DNA of 64,000 nucleotides. Source: JBLIRR01 sp049472395 (GTDB lineage: Bacteria; SZUA-182; DTGQ01; JBLIRR01). The stretch is from positions 62,001 to 126,000 of the forward strand of contig JBLIRR010000011.1 of NCBI GenBank assembly GCA_049472395.1, in the 5' to 3' direction. How positions within the stretch are numbered: position 1 is the stretch's first letter; each line of letters starts with the position of its first letter. This document shows, in pieces, positions 55,583-64,000 of this stretch. The position numbers were made by a program, and so were the translations under genes. A model generated the notes under the pieces. It did not search any database. It saw nothing but the letters and a program-made list of their open reading frames with translations, and was not told where the DNA came from.

Positions 55583-55621
55583 TTTTTTTATTATTTCTCT
55601 CCCCATAAAAAGCGAACTCTT

Positions 55622-55650
55622 ATTATATTAAGTAATTATTGATATTTCAA
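55622..55650 (-). promoter_or_regulatory. Promoter of the ketosynthase-ACP-ole operon
   Basis: On the minus strand TTGAAA (plus 55645-55650) is followed after 17 nt by a perfect TATAAT (plus 55622-55627). It is one of the best promoters in the window. Confidence 0.72.
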
Positions 55651-55677
55651 GACTGACATAGAAAAAAACAGGAATTC

Positions 55678-57102
55678 TCATTCGAGAAATGGTTTAAGCT
55701 TTAACTCTAAAATATAATTGAGTTCTTCTGCAAGTTTCCTGACACGTAAAGATACGTTTGAGTCCTCTTTAACAAAATACTCAATCTCTTTCATCTCATC
55801 CCTCACCAATCGCAGGTCCGAATTTTCACAATTAATAAGGCTATACATGAGTATGTCCACAGTCAAAGCGAGGATTTTTTCTTCCTCTCCAACAATATCC
55901 CCCAAAAACTTGAGAAATATTTTTCGATCCGGCTCCTGATAGGTAAACACCTGTTCAAGATACACGGAAATTAATTGGCAAAGCTGGAGAGTGCGTGTAG
56001 TGATCAAAATCGGCGTATTTTCATAATCAGCTCGGGGATCTTCTTTATCATGAATCGAGCTTTCTTCTATTGTCGGAGGAGAGAAATATATTCCTTCTTC
56101 CTTAATTTTCGCTTCATGACGACTATCTCCTCCAATGCTTACTATCTTCCCTAAACGTAAAATCAAGGGATAGTGGCTTAACTCCTCTTGTAAAATACCT
56201 CTGAAATCTTCTTTAATTTCTTTAAAGGCGCCACTCTGGGGTTCTGCAAGAATCGTCTTCCCCATATCATTGTCGGGAGCAAAGGAAATCATGGCATGAC
56301 CGTTCATCGGTTGTTCGTTGCGTGCTCTTTTTATTATATGCGGATTTATGAGTGTGTAAAAAATGTCCGGGATTTTATTACACCTCTTTTTTCTCTCCTC
56401 TTGATTGCGCGCATCAGAAAAAAGAAAATATACATATTGTTCATCTTCTATGGCTACTTCACCAGGGTAGAGGAAAAGATATATCCGCTGAGAAAACTGT
56501 GAGCAGTCCGCAAGATCCTTTTCATACGATCTCCATATTTTATTATCAGCTGCATAGCGTGAAAATAAAAAGAGGAAAAAATTAATTTTTGCCTCTTTAT
56601 TGGTAAAATAAGGCCATATATACGTTCCGGAATAATAATTATCAATCTCCTCATATGCGAGTCTATAATCCTCCCATTGATAATAATCAGAGGGCATTCC
56701 CTTCTTATTGAGTATTTTTAAGGCGGATAAAAAATCTGTGCTTAATATATCTCTATCCGTACCATATAAATCTATTTCTTTTAAGATATACCCCGCTCCA
56801 GCCTTATTTACATCAGCAATATCATCCATCTTCACCACTAATGAGGGCTCTTTATCCGTGTGGAAAGAATCCTGATTTTCTCCTGATTTAGATTTCAGTT
56901 CCCCACGCAATCCTCTTTTTCCCTCATCTTTATAAGAGTCAGGATGAAAATTCGAAGGAAGATCAAAATAATCTTTATCTATTTCCTGGTGCATTGCGTT
57001 TCCTTTTTCTCTGATCGTAGTATCAGGGATATTGCGAATCCTTACTATGATGAAAAAAAAAAGGAGGGCAATGAGTGCAAAAAACAAATATACTTTTTTC
57101 AT
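55678..57102 (-). CDS. Membrane-anchored protein of unknown function, possible Cys-His hydrolase
   Basis: The 474-residue protein has one N-terminal membrane helix (about 4-20), then a charged region of low complexity (about 30-100). I do not recognise the family. A centre part has LADCSQFSQR (Cys200), NGHAMISFAP (His269) and ILAEPQSG (Glu287), the order and spacing of a papain/transglutaminase-like Cys-His-acid site. A helical C-terminal region follows. It lies between ppiD and the ketosynthase operon on the same strand, with a separate promoter after it. A link to either neighbour is unproven. Confidence 0.6.
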   Translation of the reverse strand: MKKVYLFFALIALLFFFIIVRIRNIPDTTIREKGNAMHQEIDKDYFDLPSNFHPDSYKDEGKRGLRGELKSKSGENQDSFHTDKEPSLVVKMDDIADVNKAGAGYILKEIDLYGTDRDILSTDFLSALKILNKKGMPSDYYQWEDYRLAYEEIDNYYSGTYIWPYFTNKEAKINFFLFLFSRYAADNKIWRSYEKDLADCSQFSQRIYLFLYPGEVAIEDEQYVYFLFSDARNQEERKKRCNKIPDIFYTLINPHIIKRARNEQPMNGHAMISFAPDNDMGKTILAEPQSGAFKEIKEDFRGILQEELSHYPLILRLGKIVSIGGDSRHEAKIKEEGIYFSPPTIEESSIHDKEDPRADYENTPILITTRTLQLCQLISVYLEQVFTYQEPDRKIFLKFLGDIVGEEEKILALTVDILMYSLINCENSDLRLVRDEMKEIEYFVKEDSNVSLRVRKLAEELNYILELKLKPFLE

Positions 57103-57190
57103 TTAAATTTTTTTGGATACCGTCTCAATGACAAAAAGTGTCACCTACTTTTGGGGCTTTATGAAGGATATCTAAAAATCTGTATTCGGT

Positions 57191-59101
57191 TTATCCGCTA
57201 AAGGATTGATGTATGATTTCAATTTTAGCGGCCGATTTGGCGGCCGATTTCACTCGGTCAGTCCACGCTTCAAATAATTGTTGTTGCTTCTCTTTCAATA
57301 AATCCTGCAACAGACTTTCATGAAATTTCTTATATTCCTCTTCATCAACACTTACTCTCTCTTCAAGCCGGGCAATACAATAGCCTTGATCAAACTCTGC
57401 GACATTTGTATAAGAACCAATAGGCAATATGAACAAGGATTCACCGAAGACATCTGCTCTCCCCAAACCCGGTATATACCCCCCCCTTAATATCAGATCA
57501 CTCTCTAATATTGTGAAATTCTTTTCAGATGCTATATCCTCAAGCTTTTCATGAGCATCTAAACGTTCCTTTATCTTTTGGGCTAATTCTTTAGCTTGAG
57601 CCCTTGCACGCTCCTGCTTTAAAACCTCTACAATCTGCCCCTTTACTTCATCCAATTCCTGAGGCTTTGGAGGGATTATATCTAATAGATTGAGTATAAA
57701 ATAACCCTGCGCCGTTTTAATGAATGAACTTGGTTTACCCTTCTTTAAATTGAACGCAGCTGATTCAATTACCGCTATTTTGCCTATTCCATTGATCTCT
57801 TCCCCTTTGCGAAAAAATTCTGTATGCCCATACACAACTTTATCATCCTCTTCTAGTTCTCTGAACACCTTCTTTTTATATATCTGCCGCAGGGCATCTT
57901 CTGCGCGAAGCATCGCTTGCTCCCACGCCTTTGCATTCCGCAATTCCATTTCAATTTGGAACCTCACTTCTTCAAGAGAATTTAATCTCTCTGGCTTAAT
58001 ATCCTCTACCTTAATTATGTGATACCCAAAGCGGCTCTTCACTATCCCGCTTACATCACCTACTGCTAAGCCGAAGGCTGCTTTCTCAAATGCAGGGTCC
58101 ATTTTCCCCTTCTCAAAATAATCAAGGTCCCCCCCCTTTGTTGCACTCGGACATTCAGAATTCTCCCTTGCTAATTTATGAAAGTCCTCTCCCGCTTTCA
58201 CTTTCTCCAAGAGTTCCTCGATCTTTTTCCTCTTTTTTTCTTCTTCTTCCTTGGCGTCCTGAGGAGAAGTCTTAATCAATATATGACTCGCTCTTACTCG
58301 TTTAGGGGTAGAGAATTTGTTTTGATTCCTTTGATAGTACTTTGCGATCTCATCTTCTGTGATTTTAATGTCTTTCTTGAATCTATTATAATCTATCTTT
58401 AAATACTCTATTTTTCGCTGCTCCGGATCTGTATAGTCCCCTTTATGCTCTTCATAATACTCCTTAAGGCGAGATTCATCGACTGTCACATCACCTTCTT
58501 CTCCTACCTTATCAGGGGAGATAAGGATATATTTGAATTTTACCTGCTCATGATAGCGAGCATATCGTTCCTTAAGCTCGCTCTCGGTGACTTTTATTCC
58601 CCCGATTACTGTGTCCCGAAGCTTGTCAATAAGCAGGGATCTTCTAATATCTTCCTGAAATTTCTCAGGAGTAGTACGAATAATTCTTAATCTCTGGTGA
58701 TATAAATTAAGATCAAAAACCCCATCCCGCTGAAAAATCGGCATAGCGCGAATATACGCCATCGCCTCGTTATCAGTGACGATAATTTTATTTTCTTCCG
58801 CCGCATTGAGCAAAACATATTTTGTGATAAGATTATCTAAAGCCATTTCCTTTATATTGAGCTGATCTGCTAACTGGCTATTCCACTTATCTTTATATAT
58901 ATTCTGGTAGTGCTGATGTATTCTGCTTCGTTCTTCATAATATTCCGGCATAGTAATTTCTTTTTCAAAAACAGTAGCAATGACATCATTTCTCCCCTCC
59001 TGTTTTCCGCCAAATCCCCACACCAGAAAGATAGTGCCAATGAAAGCAATGACAACAAAAATAATTACTGATGGTGCATGTTTCCTAATAAATTCAAACA
59101 T
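57191..59101 (-). CDS. ppiD: PpiD-like membrane-anchored periplasmic chaperone
   Basis: The 636-residue protein begins with a short cytoplasmic stretch and one membrane helix (about 12-30; IIFVVIAFIGTIFLVWGFGG), as in PpiD. A SurA-N-like region follows, then a complete parvulin domain (about 265-360: RASHILIKTS, FHKLARENSECPSA, GGDLDYFEKGKMDPAF, VKSRFGYHIIKVED) and a second, degenerate PpiC-like region (about 430-560). It helps proteins leaving the Sec translocon to fold. Its own promoter lies upstream. Confidence 0.9.
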   Translation of the reverse strand: MFEFIRKHAPSVIIFVVIAFIGTIFLVWGFGGKQEGRNDVIATVFEKEITMPEYYEERSRIHQHYQNIYKDKWNSQLADQLNIKEMALDNLITKYVLLNAAEENKIIVTDNEAMAYIRAMPIFQRDGVFDLNLYHQRLRIIRTTPEKFQEDIRRSLLIDKLRDTVIGGIKVTESELKERYARYHEQVKFKYILISPDKVGEEGDVTVDESRLKEYYEEHKGDYTDPEQRKIEYLKIDYNRFKKDIKITEDEIAKYYQRNQNKFSTPKRVRASHILIKTSPQDAKEEEEKKRKKIEELLEKVKAGEDFHKLARENSECPSATKGGDLDYFEKGKMDPAFEKAAFGLAVGDVSGIVKSRFGYHIIKVEDIKPERLNSLEEVRFQIEMELRNAKAWEQAMLRAEDALRQIYKKKVFRELEEDDKVVYGHTEFFRKGEEINGIGKIAVIESAAFNLKKGKPSSFIKTAQGYFILNLLDIIPPKPQELDEVKGQIVEVLKQERARAQAKELAQKIKERLDAHEKLEDIASEKNFTILESDLILRGGYIPGLGRADVFGESLFILPIGSYTNVAEFDQGYCIARLEERVSVDEEEYKKFHESLLQDLLKEKQQQLFEAWTDRVKSAAKSAAKIEIIHQSFSG

Positions 59102-59168
59102 TCAACCTCTTCTCCTAATCTTTTTTCCCCTTATTTATTGATCTTAACTGCAAAATCTCTTCGATTTT

Positions 59169-59197
59169 ATTCTACCTTATCAATAAGATATTTGCAA
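59169..59197 (-). promoter_or_regulatory. Promoter of ppiD
   Basis: On the minus strand TTGCAA (plus 59192-59197) is followed after 17 nt by TAGAAT (plus 59169-59174), with GG directly before the -10. It closely resembles the rpsF promoter -10. Confidence 0.6.
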
Positions 59198-59257
59198 TAC
59201 AAGCAGAAAAGTTTTTTACATAAATTATTTTGATCCCACTTGTATAAATTTATAAAC

Positions 59258-59344
59258 TATAATAATATTAATGTCATAGCAAATTATTTTTTTTATAAAA
59301 TTAAATAATTTTTAATATTAAAATAACTTAAAAAAAAGGGGGGG
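59258..59344 (+). promoter_or_regulatory. Possible mreB -10 box and A8G7 leader tract
   Basis: TATAAT at 59258-59263 has no clear -35. The leader ends in eight A (59330-59337) and seven G (59338-59344); the G run serves as ribosome site about 10 nt before the mreB ATG and could change length by slippage. Confidence 0.35.
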
Positions 59345-59353
59345 ATACGAAGA

Positions 59354-60379
59354 ATGATCTTTGATTCTGTCCTGGGCATGTTTTCCAATGATCTCGCAGT
59401 AGATTTAGGTACTGCAAATACTCTCGTATGTGTGAAAGATAGAGGGGTTGTGTTAAGTGAGCCTTCTGTTGTCGCAATCCAAGTAAGTACAGGCCAGGTT
59501 CTTGCAGTAGGGGCTGAGGCAAAAAAAATGTTAGGCAGAACACCTGGTGGTATAGAGGCAATACGTCCCATGAAAGATGGTGTTATTGCCAATTTTGAGG
59601 TAGCAGAAGCTATGCTGCGTTACTTTATTACAAAAGTCCACAATCGCAAAGCATTGATCAGGCCACGAGTCATTGTGTGCGTTCCCACTGGCATTACACA
59701 AGTAGAAAAACGTGCAGTCAGAGATTCTGCCATCCAGGCAGGCGCACGAGAGATCTATCTTATTGAAGAACCTATGGCCGCAGCGATAGGAGCCGGGCTG
59801 CCTATTCAAGAGCCTTCAGGGAATATGATTGTTGATATTGGGGGTGGCACTACAGAAGTGGCAGTAATATCACTGTCTGGAATTGTGTATAGCAGATCTG
59901 TCCGGGTTGGTGGAGATGAGATGGACGAGGCTATCATTCATACCATTAAACGCAAATATAATCTCCTGATAGGAGAAAGTACAAGTGAACAAATAAAAAT
60001 GCATATTGGTTCTGCGTATCCCTTGCCAGAGCCCTTAACATATTCGGTAAAAGGGAGAGATTTAATTCAAGGCATACCTAAGACCCTTGTTGTAAATGAT
60101 GAGGAAATCCGCAATTGTCTGCAAGAGCCCATATCAGCAATAGTAGACACGGTTAAGATGGCCTTAGAACGAACCCCGCCTGAACTATCCGCGGATATTG
60201 TTGATCGAGGGATAGTATTAGCCGGAGGAGGTTCTCTCCTCACAGGCCTAGACGCTCTTCTCAGAGAAGAGACTAAACTCCCTATTGTATATGCGGAAGA
60301 TCCTTTATCAGCAATTGTTCTTGGTGCAGGGAAAATTTTAAATGAAATAGATTTGCTCAAAAAAATTTCTCTTACTTAG
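59354..60379 (+). CDS. mreB: Rod shape-determining actin homologue MreB
   Basis: The 341-residue protein opens with LAVDLGTANTLV (phosphate 1), then DIGGGTTEVAVISL (phosphate 2), YLIEEPMAAAIGAGL (connect) and LAGGGSLLTGLD (adenosine). It forms membrane-bound filaments that guide cell-wall synthesis. It is first gene of mreB-mreC-mreD-mrdA-rodA, the standard elongation operon. Confidence 0.97.
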   Translation: MIFDSVLGMFSNDLAVDLGTANTLVCVKDRGVVLSEPSVVAIQVSTGQVLAVGAEAKKMLGRTPGGIEAIRPMKDGVIANFEVAEAMLRYFITKVHNRKALIRPRVIVCVPTGITQVEKRAVRDSAIQAGAREIYLIEEPMAAAIGAGLPIQEPSGNMIVDIGGGTTEVAVISLSGIVYSRSVRVGGDEMDEAIIHTIKRKYNLLIGESTSEQIKMHIGSAYPLPEPLTYSVKGRDLIQGIPKTLVVNDEEIRNCLQEPISAIVDTVKMALERTPPELSADIVDRGIVLAGGGSLLTGLDALLREETKLPIVYAEDPLSAIVLGAGKILNEIDLLKKISLT

Positions 60380-60416
60380 CGTCGCTAACTTATATAAAGA
60401 AACCAGGACATGTATA

Positions 60417-61265
60417 ATGGGGGGAAACCAATATAATTATAATTACCCATTCCGGAGTAGATTCAGATATCTCTATATTCTCATCTTTTTTCTTTCTCTA
60501 TCTCTGATAATCATGACTTTTAAAAGCCACCATATTAATAAAGAACTTTTTGTGGTGAAAGTAATTATTGAAGTAGTAAGTCCCATACATAGGGCTATGG
60601 TAGGGATTTATAATGGGATTGGGAACATCTGGAGCAATTATATATATCTAGTGAATACGCAAAAAAACAATAAACTTCTTCGAGAAAAAATAGAAGAGCT
60701 CAAAGCTCTTGAGACAAAATATATCGAAATGAAATTATCTAATAATAGGCTGACGAAATTATTAGAATTTAAGCAACATCTATCTTACCCAATAATTGCT
60801 GCCCAAATTATAGGAAAAGATTCAACAAGCTGGTCTCAAACGATCCTCCTGGATAAAGGAAGCAGGGCTGGCATCAAAATTAATCAGCCTGTTGTGACCC
60901 ATCAGGGTCTTGTTGGAAAGGTCACAAGGATTACCCCGTCAAGTTGTCTCGTGCAACTCATCACCGATAAAAATAGCCATGTAGCCGCAATTATTCAAAA
61001 AAGTAGGGTGGAGGGTATTTTGGTAGGCAAATCTCAAAATACTTGTGCAATAAAATATGTCGAAAGAGACGCTGATATTGAGGTAGGAAACAAAGTGATT
61101 ACATCCGGCATGGGAGGGATTTTCCCCAAAGGTTTGATGCTTGGGGTAATTGTCCACATTGATAAAAAGCCTTATGAGCTTTTTCAATATGCGGAAATAT
61201 CTCCACAAGTACCATTTTCAAGGCTTGAAGAAGTTTTAATTTTGCTCAAAGATCATGAAGAATAA
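60417..61265 (+). CDS. mreC: Rod shape-determining protein MreC
   Basis: The 282-residue protein has one N-terminal membrane helix (about 18-36), a coiled coil (about 75-115; KNNKLLREKIEELKALE) and the periplasmic beta domains with IIGKDSTSWSQTILLDKGS and VVTHQGLVGKVTRI. It links MreB to the wall synthases. AGGA lies about 9 nt before the start. It overlaps mreD by 11 nt. Confidence 0.93.
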   Translation: MGGNQYNYNYPFRSRFRYLYILIFFLSLSLIIMTFKSHHINKELFVVKVIIEVVSPIHRAMVGIYNGIGNIWSNYIYLVNTQKNNKLLREKIEELKALETKYIEMKLSNNRLTKLLEFKQHLSYPIIAAQIIGKDSTSWSQTILLDKGSRAGIKINQPVVTHQGLVGKVTRITPSSCLVQLITDKNSHVAAIIQKSRVEGILVGKSQNTCAIKYVERDADIEVGNKVITSGMGGIFPKGLMLGVIVHIDKKPYELFQYAEISPQVPFSRLEEVLILLKDHEE

Positions 61266-61758
61266 ACTCTATTTTTTGGCTATTATTCTCTTAATAATAA
61301 TTATTCAGACAACTCACTTTGATTTCTGGAGTATATATAGTATTAAACCGGATCTCATCCTTCTCACAACCTGCCTTTTTGGATTACTGCATGGAAGTAT
61401 ACCCGGAGTAACATTCGGATTTTCTCTCGGCTTTATTCAGGATGTTTTCTCGAATAGCCTTTTCGGAGCGCAATCTTTCAGCAAAGCACTCTGGGGATAT
61501 GCAAGCGGACAAAGCGTTCTCAAATTGGACCCTCAATATCCAATGGTGCAACTCATGCTTATATTTACTTTCTCATTAGGGGATGCATTCCTCATTTATA
61601 TACTCCATATGCTGTTTATCGGTTCTGCTCATTTTTCTAATACACGGATTTTTCTCTTTCGTACGTTCGGGCAGATAGCATATAATCTTGCCATATGGCC
61701 CCTCGTCTATCCTCTTGGAAGTAAATTCTTTATTAGCCAACAGGAAATAAAAAGGTAA
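61255..61758 (+). CDS. mreD: Rod shape-determining protein MreD
   Basis: The 167-residue protein is almost entirely membrane helices, with KPDLILLTTCLFGLLHGSIPG and FGFSLGFIQDVFSN, the conserved MreD region. It is part of the elongation complex with MreC. The short gap to mrdA and overlap with mreC indicate one transcript. Confidence 0.9.
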   Translation: MKNKLYFLAIILLIIIIQTTHFDFWSIYSIKPDLILLTTCLFGLLHGSIPGVTFGFSLGFIQDVFSNSLFGAQSFSKALWGYASGQSVLKLDPQYPMVQLMLIFTFSLGDAFLIYILHMLFIGSAHFSNTRIFLFRTFGQIAYNLAIWPLVYPLGSKFFISQQEIKR

Positions 61759-61767
61759 AAAAAATCT

Positions 61768-63606
61768 ATGGCTTCTTTTTCATTTTCTCAAAATAAAGAA
61801 GATACAGTAGAGAATGGAAGAATAATCTTCATTACGATTTTAATCTTAATTTGTTTCTTTATTGTAATAGCAAGGCTTTTTTTCCTCCAAATAATTAAGG
61901 GGGATCAATACCGGGGCCTTTCTGAAGAAAATCGTATTCGATTAGTCCGACTGAAGGCGATCAGAGGCTTAATACTTGACAGACATCATCGTGTCCTGGT
62001 AAAGAATCGTCCCTATTTTAAACTATCTATCATACCTGAAGAAGTCCAGGATATGAATACAATTCTCACTCGTATCTCACACTTAATAGATGTGCCAATC
62101 GATCAGATGAAAGAAAAAATAAAGAATTCGCCCCTGCGTTCTTTTCAAGAGATTACACTCAAATGTGATCTCACGTTTGAACAAGTCGCACAATTAGAGG
62201 AGCATCAGAATAGTCTCCCCGGTATCGTCGTGAATGCAGAGGCGAAAAGATATTATCCTTACGAATCACTCGCTGCCCATTTATTCGGATATATGGGTGA
62301 AGTTAACCATAAGCAATTAAAATCCGGCACATTGATAAAAGTAAGGCAGGGCGACGAAATCGGCCAATATGGGCTTGAATATAGTGCGAATAAATACCTC
62401 ATCGGAGATGATGGTGGAGAACAGGTAGAGGTGGATGTAGAAGGAAGGAAATTAGAAATATTAGGCCATTTGCCTTCCGTTCCTGGTAACAATCTAATAT
62501 TAACAATAGACCTCGATCTTCAACTTCTGGTTGAAGAAATCCTCGGAGACAGAACCGGAGCTATTGTTGTCATGGACCCAAGGAATGGGGAAATTCTTGC
62601 TATGACAAGCCATCCTTGCTTTAATCCAAACGATTTTGCAACAGGAATAAGTGTAGAGGAATGGAATAATTTAATAAACGATCCTAAAGATCCTTTGCAA
62701 AATAGAGTTATTCAGGCCCAGTATCCGCCAGGGTCAATTTTTAAAATTGTTGTCGCCTCAGCAGGCCTTGAAAGCGGTCTCATTGATGAATACACAGAAT
62801 TTCTTTGTACTGGTCAAATTAAGATCGGCAACTGGACATATGATTGCTGGAAAAAAGGTGGGCATGGTATACGGGCAATTCATGAGGCAATCGTCCACTC
62901 ATGTAATGTGTTCTTTTACCAGTTAGGGACAAAAATAGGGATTGATATAATTGCCCAATTTGCTCGGGCCTATGGATTTGATAATCCAACCCATATTATC
63001 CTTAAAGGGGAAAAGCCGGGTTTAATCCCTGACACAACCTGGAAAAAAAATGCCCTGAAAAAAATATGGTACCCAGGGGAGACAGTCTCTGCCTCAATTG
63101 GTCAGGGGTATATTTTGGTGACTCCCATCCAACTTGCCTGTTTTATTTCGGCTGTTGCGAATAAAGGCACATTATATTCGCCCAAAATTATTAAAGCAAT
63201 AACCACCCCGGATACAAAAATAATACAACCCTCATCCCCTTCTAAATCACGAAAGATACCTATAAGCGCCTCGAATCTTAAAATTATTCGACAGGCTCTT
63301 TGGGGTGTGGTGAATGAAAATGGCACGGGACATCGAGCACGAATTCGCGGTATAGATGTTGCGGGAAAAACAGGAACAGCCCAAATTGTTCGTCAAAAGG
63401 AAGAGAGAGAGACGATTGATGAAGAAGAAATACCCGAAGAATTAAGGGATCATGCATGGTTCGTGTGTTTTGCTCCATTTGAAAATCCTCAAATTGCGGT
63501 AGTTGCTCTTGTGGAACATGGGGGGCATGGGGGCGCAGCGTGTGCACCATTAGCTCGAGAAATAATAAAAGGATATCTCCTGAAGGATCAAATAGATAAA
63601 CTATGA
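61768..63606 (+). CDS. mrdA: Penicillin-binding protein 2 (elongation transpeptidase)
   Basis: The 612-residue protein has an N-terminal membrane helix (about 19-40), the dimerisation/pedestal region (RGLILDRHHRVLVKNRPYF) and a transpeptidase domain with PPGSIFKI (SXXK), HSCNVFF (SXN) and AGKTGTAQIV (KTG). All catalytic motifs are intact. It cross-links peptidoglycan during elongation with RodA, whose gene overlaps its stop codon. Confidence 0.95.
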   Translation: MASFSFSQNKEDTVENGRIIFITILILICFFIVIARLFFLQIIKGDQYRGLSEENRIRLVRLKAIRGLILDRHHRVLVKNRPYFKLSIIPEEVQDMNTILTRISHLIDVPIDQMKEKIKNSPLRSFQEITLKCDLTFEQVAQLEEHQNSLPGIVVNAEAKRYYPYESLAAHLFGYMGEVNHKQLKSGTLIKVRQGDEIGQYGLEYSANKYLIGDDGGEQVEVDVEGRKLEILGHLPSVPGNNLILTIDLDLQLLVEEILGDRTGAIVVMDPRNGEILAMTSHPCFNPNDFATGISVEEWNNLINDPKDPLQNRVIQAQYPPGSIFKIVVASAGLESGLIDEYTEFLCTGQIKIGNWTYDCWKKGGHGIRAIHEAIVHSCNVFFYQLGTKIGIDIIAQFARAYGFDNPTHIILKGEKPGLIPDTTWKKNALKKIWYPGETVSASIGQGYILVTPIQLACFISAVANKGTLYSPKIIKAITTPDTKIIQPSSPSKSRKIPISASNLKIIRQALWGVVNENGTGHRARIRGIDVAGKTGTAQIVRQKEERETIDEEEIPEELRDHAWFVCFAPFENPQIAVVALVEHGGHGGAACAPLAREIIKGYLLKDQIDKL

Positions 63607-64000
63607 TTGACAGAAGATTATTAAAGAATTTTGATTGGGTTCTTCTCTTTATTACATTATTGCTATGCACTATAGGATTAGTTCAGATATATAGTGCCAC
63701 ATTTGATCCTACGGGCGCAATTAAAAATTTAGCTTTAAAACAATTGTATTGGATCCTTATTGGACTGACTATGGCATTTTGTGTAATTAGCATTGACTAC
63801 CATCGGTTAGCCCAATGGGGCCCCTTATTTTATTTTATTGACATTGCAACACTTGTATATATTTTAATGAGAGGAAGGGCCCACACGACAGTGTCACGAT
63901 GGATATATATTTGGGGAATCAATGTACAACCATCTGAATTTATGAAAGTTATTCTTATTTTGCTTCTCGCTCAGCTATTGAAATCAAAGAAATTGGGGGA
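63603..64000 (+). CDS. rodA: RodA (SEDS glycosyltransferase), truncated by window end
   Basis: ATG 63603 overlaps the mrdA stop (ATGA). The 132 visible codons encode membrane helices with YSATFDP, DYHRLAQWGP and SRWIYIWGINVQPSEFMK, the SEDS-family RodA core. RodA polymerises glycan strands and pairs with PBP2. The C-terminal two thirds lie beyond the window. Confidence 0.93.
   Translation, partial: MIDRRLLKNFDWVLLFITLLLCTIGLVQIYSATFDPTGAIKNLALKQLYWILIGLTMAFCVISIDYHRLAQWGPLFYFIDIATLVYILMRGRAHTTVSRWIYIWGINVQPSEFMKVILILLLAQLLKSKKLG

Noticed and set aside
55582..55606. ATG 55606 as the ketosynthase start
   Set aside because: It would be about 9 nt from the predicted transcript start without a ribosome site; ATG 55582 fits the family N-terminus better, though this is not certain.
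1..64000. CRISPR arrays, transposases, integrases, phage genes, toxin-antitoxin pairs
   Set aside because: No regularly spaced repeats, no recombinase or transposase motifs and no small paired toxin-antitoxin frames were seen.

Overview
The window is about 64 kb of AT-leaning, gene-dense bacterial DNA. The cell it suggests is Gram-negative with a true outer membrane: it has an Mla lipid-transport operon, SurA/PpiD-type chaperones, several lipobox lipoproteins, type IV pilus motors and a rod-shape (Mre) operon. Large multihaem c-type cytochromes point to respiration with extracellular or periplasmic electron transfer. No rRNA, tRNA, CRISPR array, transposase or phage gene was found. The lineage cannot be fixed from the sequence alone; an uncultured phylum of the Omnitrophota, Planctomycetota or former Deltaproteobacteria type would fit, and this is only an impression.

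Layout. 1-2140 (-) holds a truncated secreted protein with Ig-like and propeller repeats. It diverges from a haem-dense operon at 2373-8933 (+): three CsgG/LpoB-like envelope proteins, a small multihaem cytochrome, a parvulin-type lipoprotein, a 26-haem lipoprotein cytochrome and a 16-haem secreted cytochrome. feoB follows (9001-10713). 10720-13701 (-) is aroH-aroA-aroC with an unusual chorismate synthase. 13795-18609 (-) is carD-gltX-cysS-rlmB plus an Ogg-type DNA glycosylase. 18735-23049 (-) is mlaE-mlaF-mlaD-radA, and 23142-27117 (-) is rpsF-ssb-rpsR-rplI-dnaB-alr. 27237-35107 (-) is pilB-pilT-pilC-pilR-cmk and a hybrid kinase that has lost both phospho-acceptor residues. 35375-42615 (+) is ugd-mfd-two parvulins-rqcP-like-fmdB. 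42678-47143 (-) is a sugar-type ABC transporter with a hairpin and short tandem repeats after the binding-protein gene. 47473-48995 (+) carries a SUMF1-domain protein and a cupin. 48992-55606 (-) is a lipid or hydrocarbon locus: ketosynthase, acyl carrier protein, CrtI-like flavoenzyme, then OleB-OleC-OleD. 55678-59101 (-) holds an unrecognised secreted protein and PpiD. 59354-64000 (+) is mreB-mreC-mreD-mrdA-rodA, with rodA cut by the window end.

The most notable observations are: (i) the ole locus has OleB, OleC and OleD but no OleA, and instead carries a FabF-type ketosynthase, a dedicated ACP and a CrtI-like enzyme; (ii) the hybrid kinase has Arg at the phospho-His position and Asn at the phospho-Asp position while its ATP-binding boxes are intact; (iii) the cytochrome operon encodes about 47 haem sites, including rare CX3CH and CX4CH forms, next to CsgG/LpoB-like lipoproteins; (iv) the AroC lacks the usual N-terminal active-site Ser-His-Gly; and (v) the MlaD protein is extended by a beta-rich domain that looks like an outer-membrane barrel.
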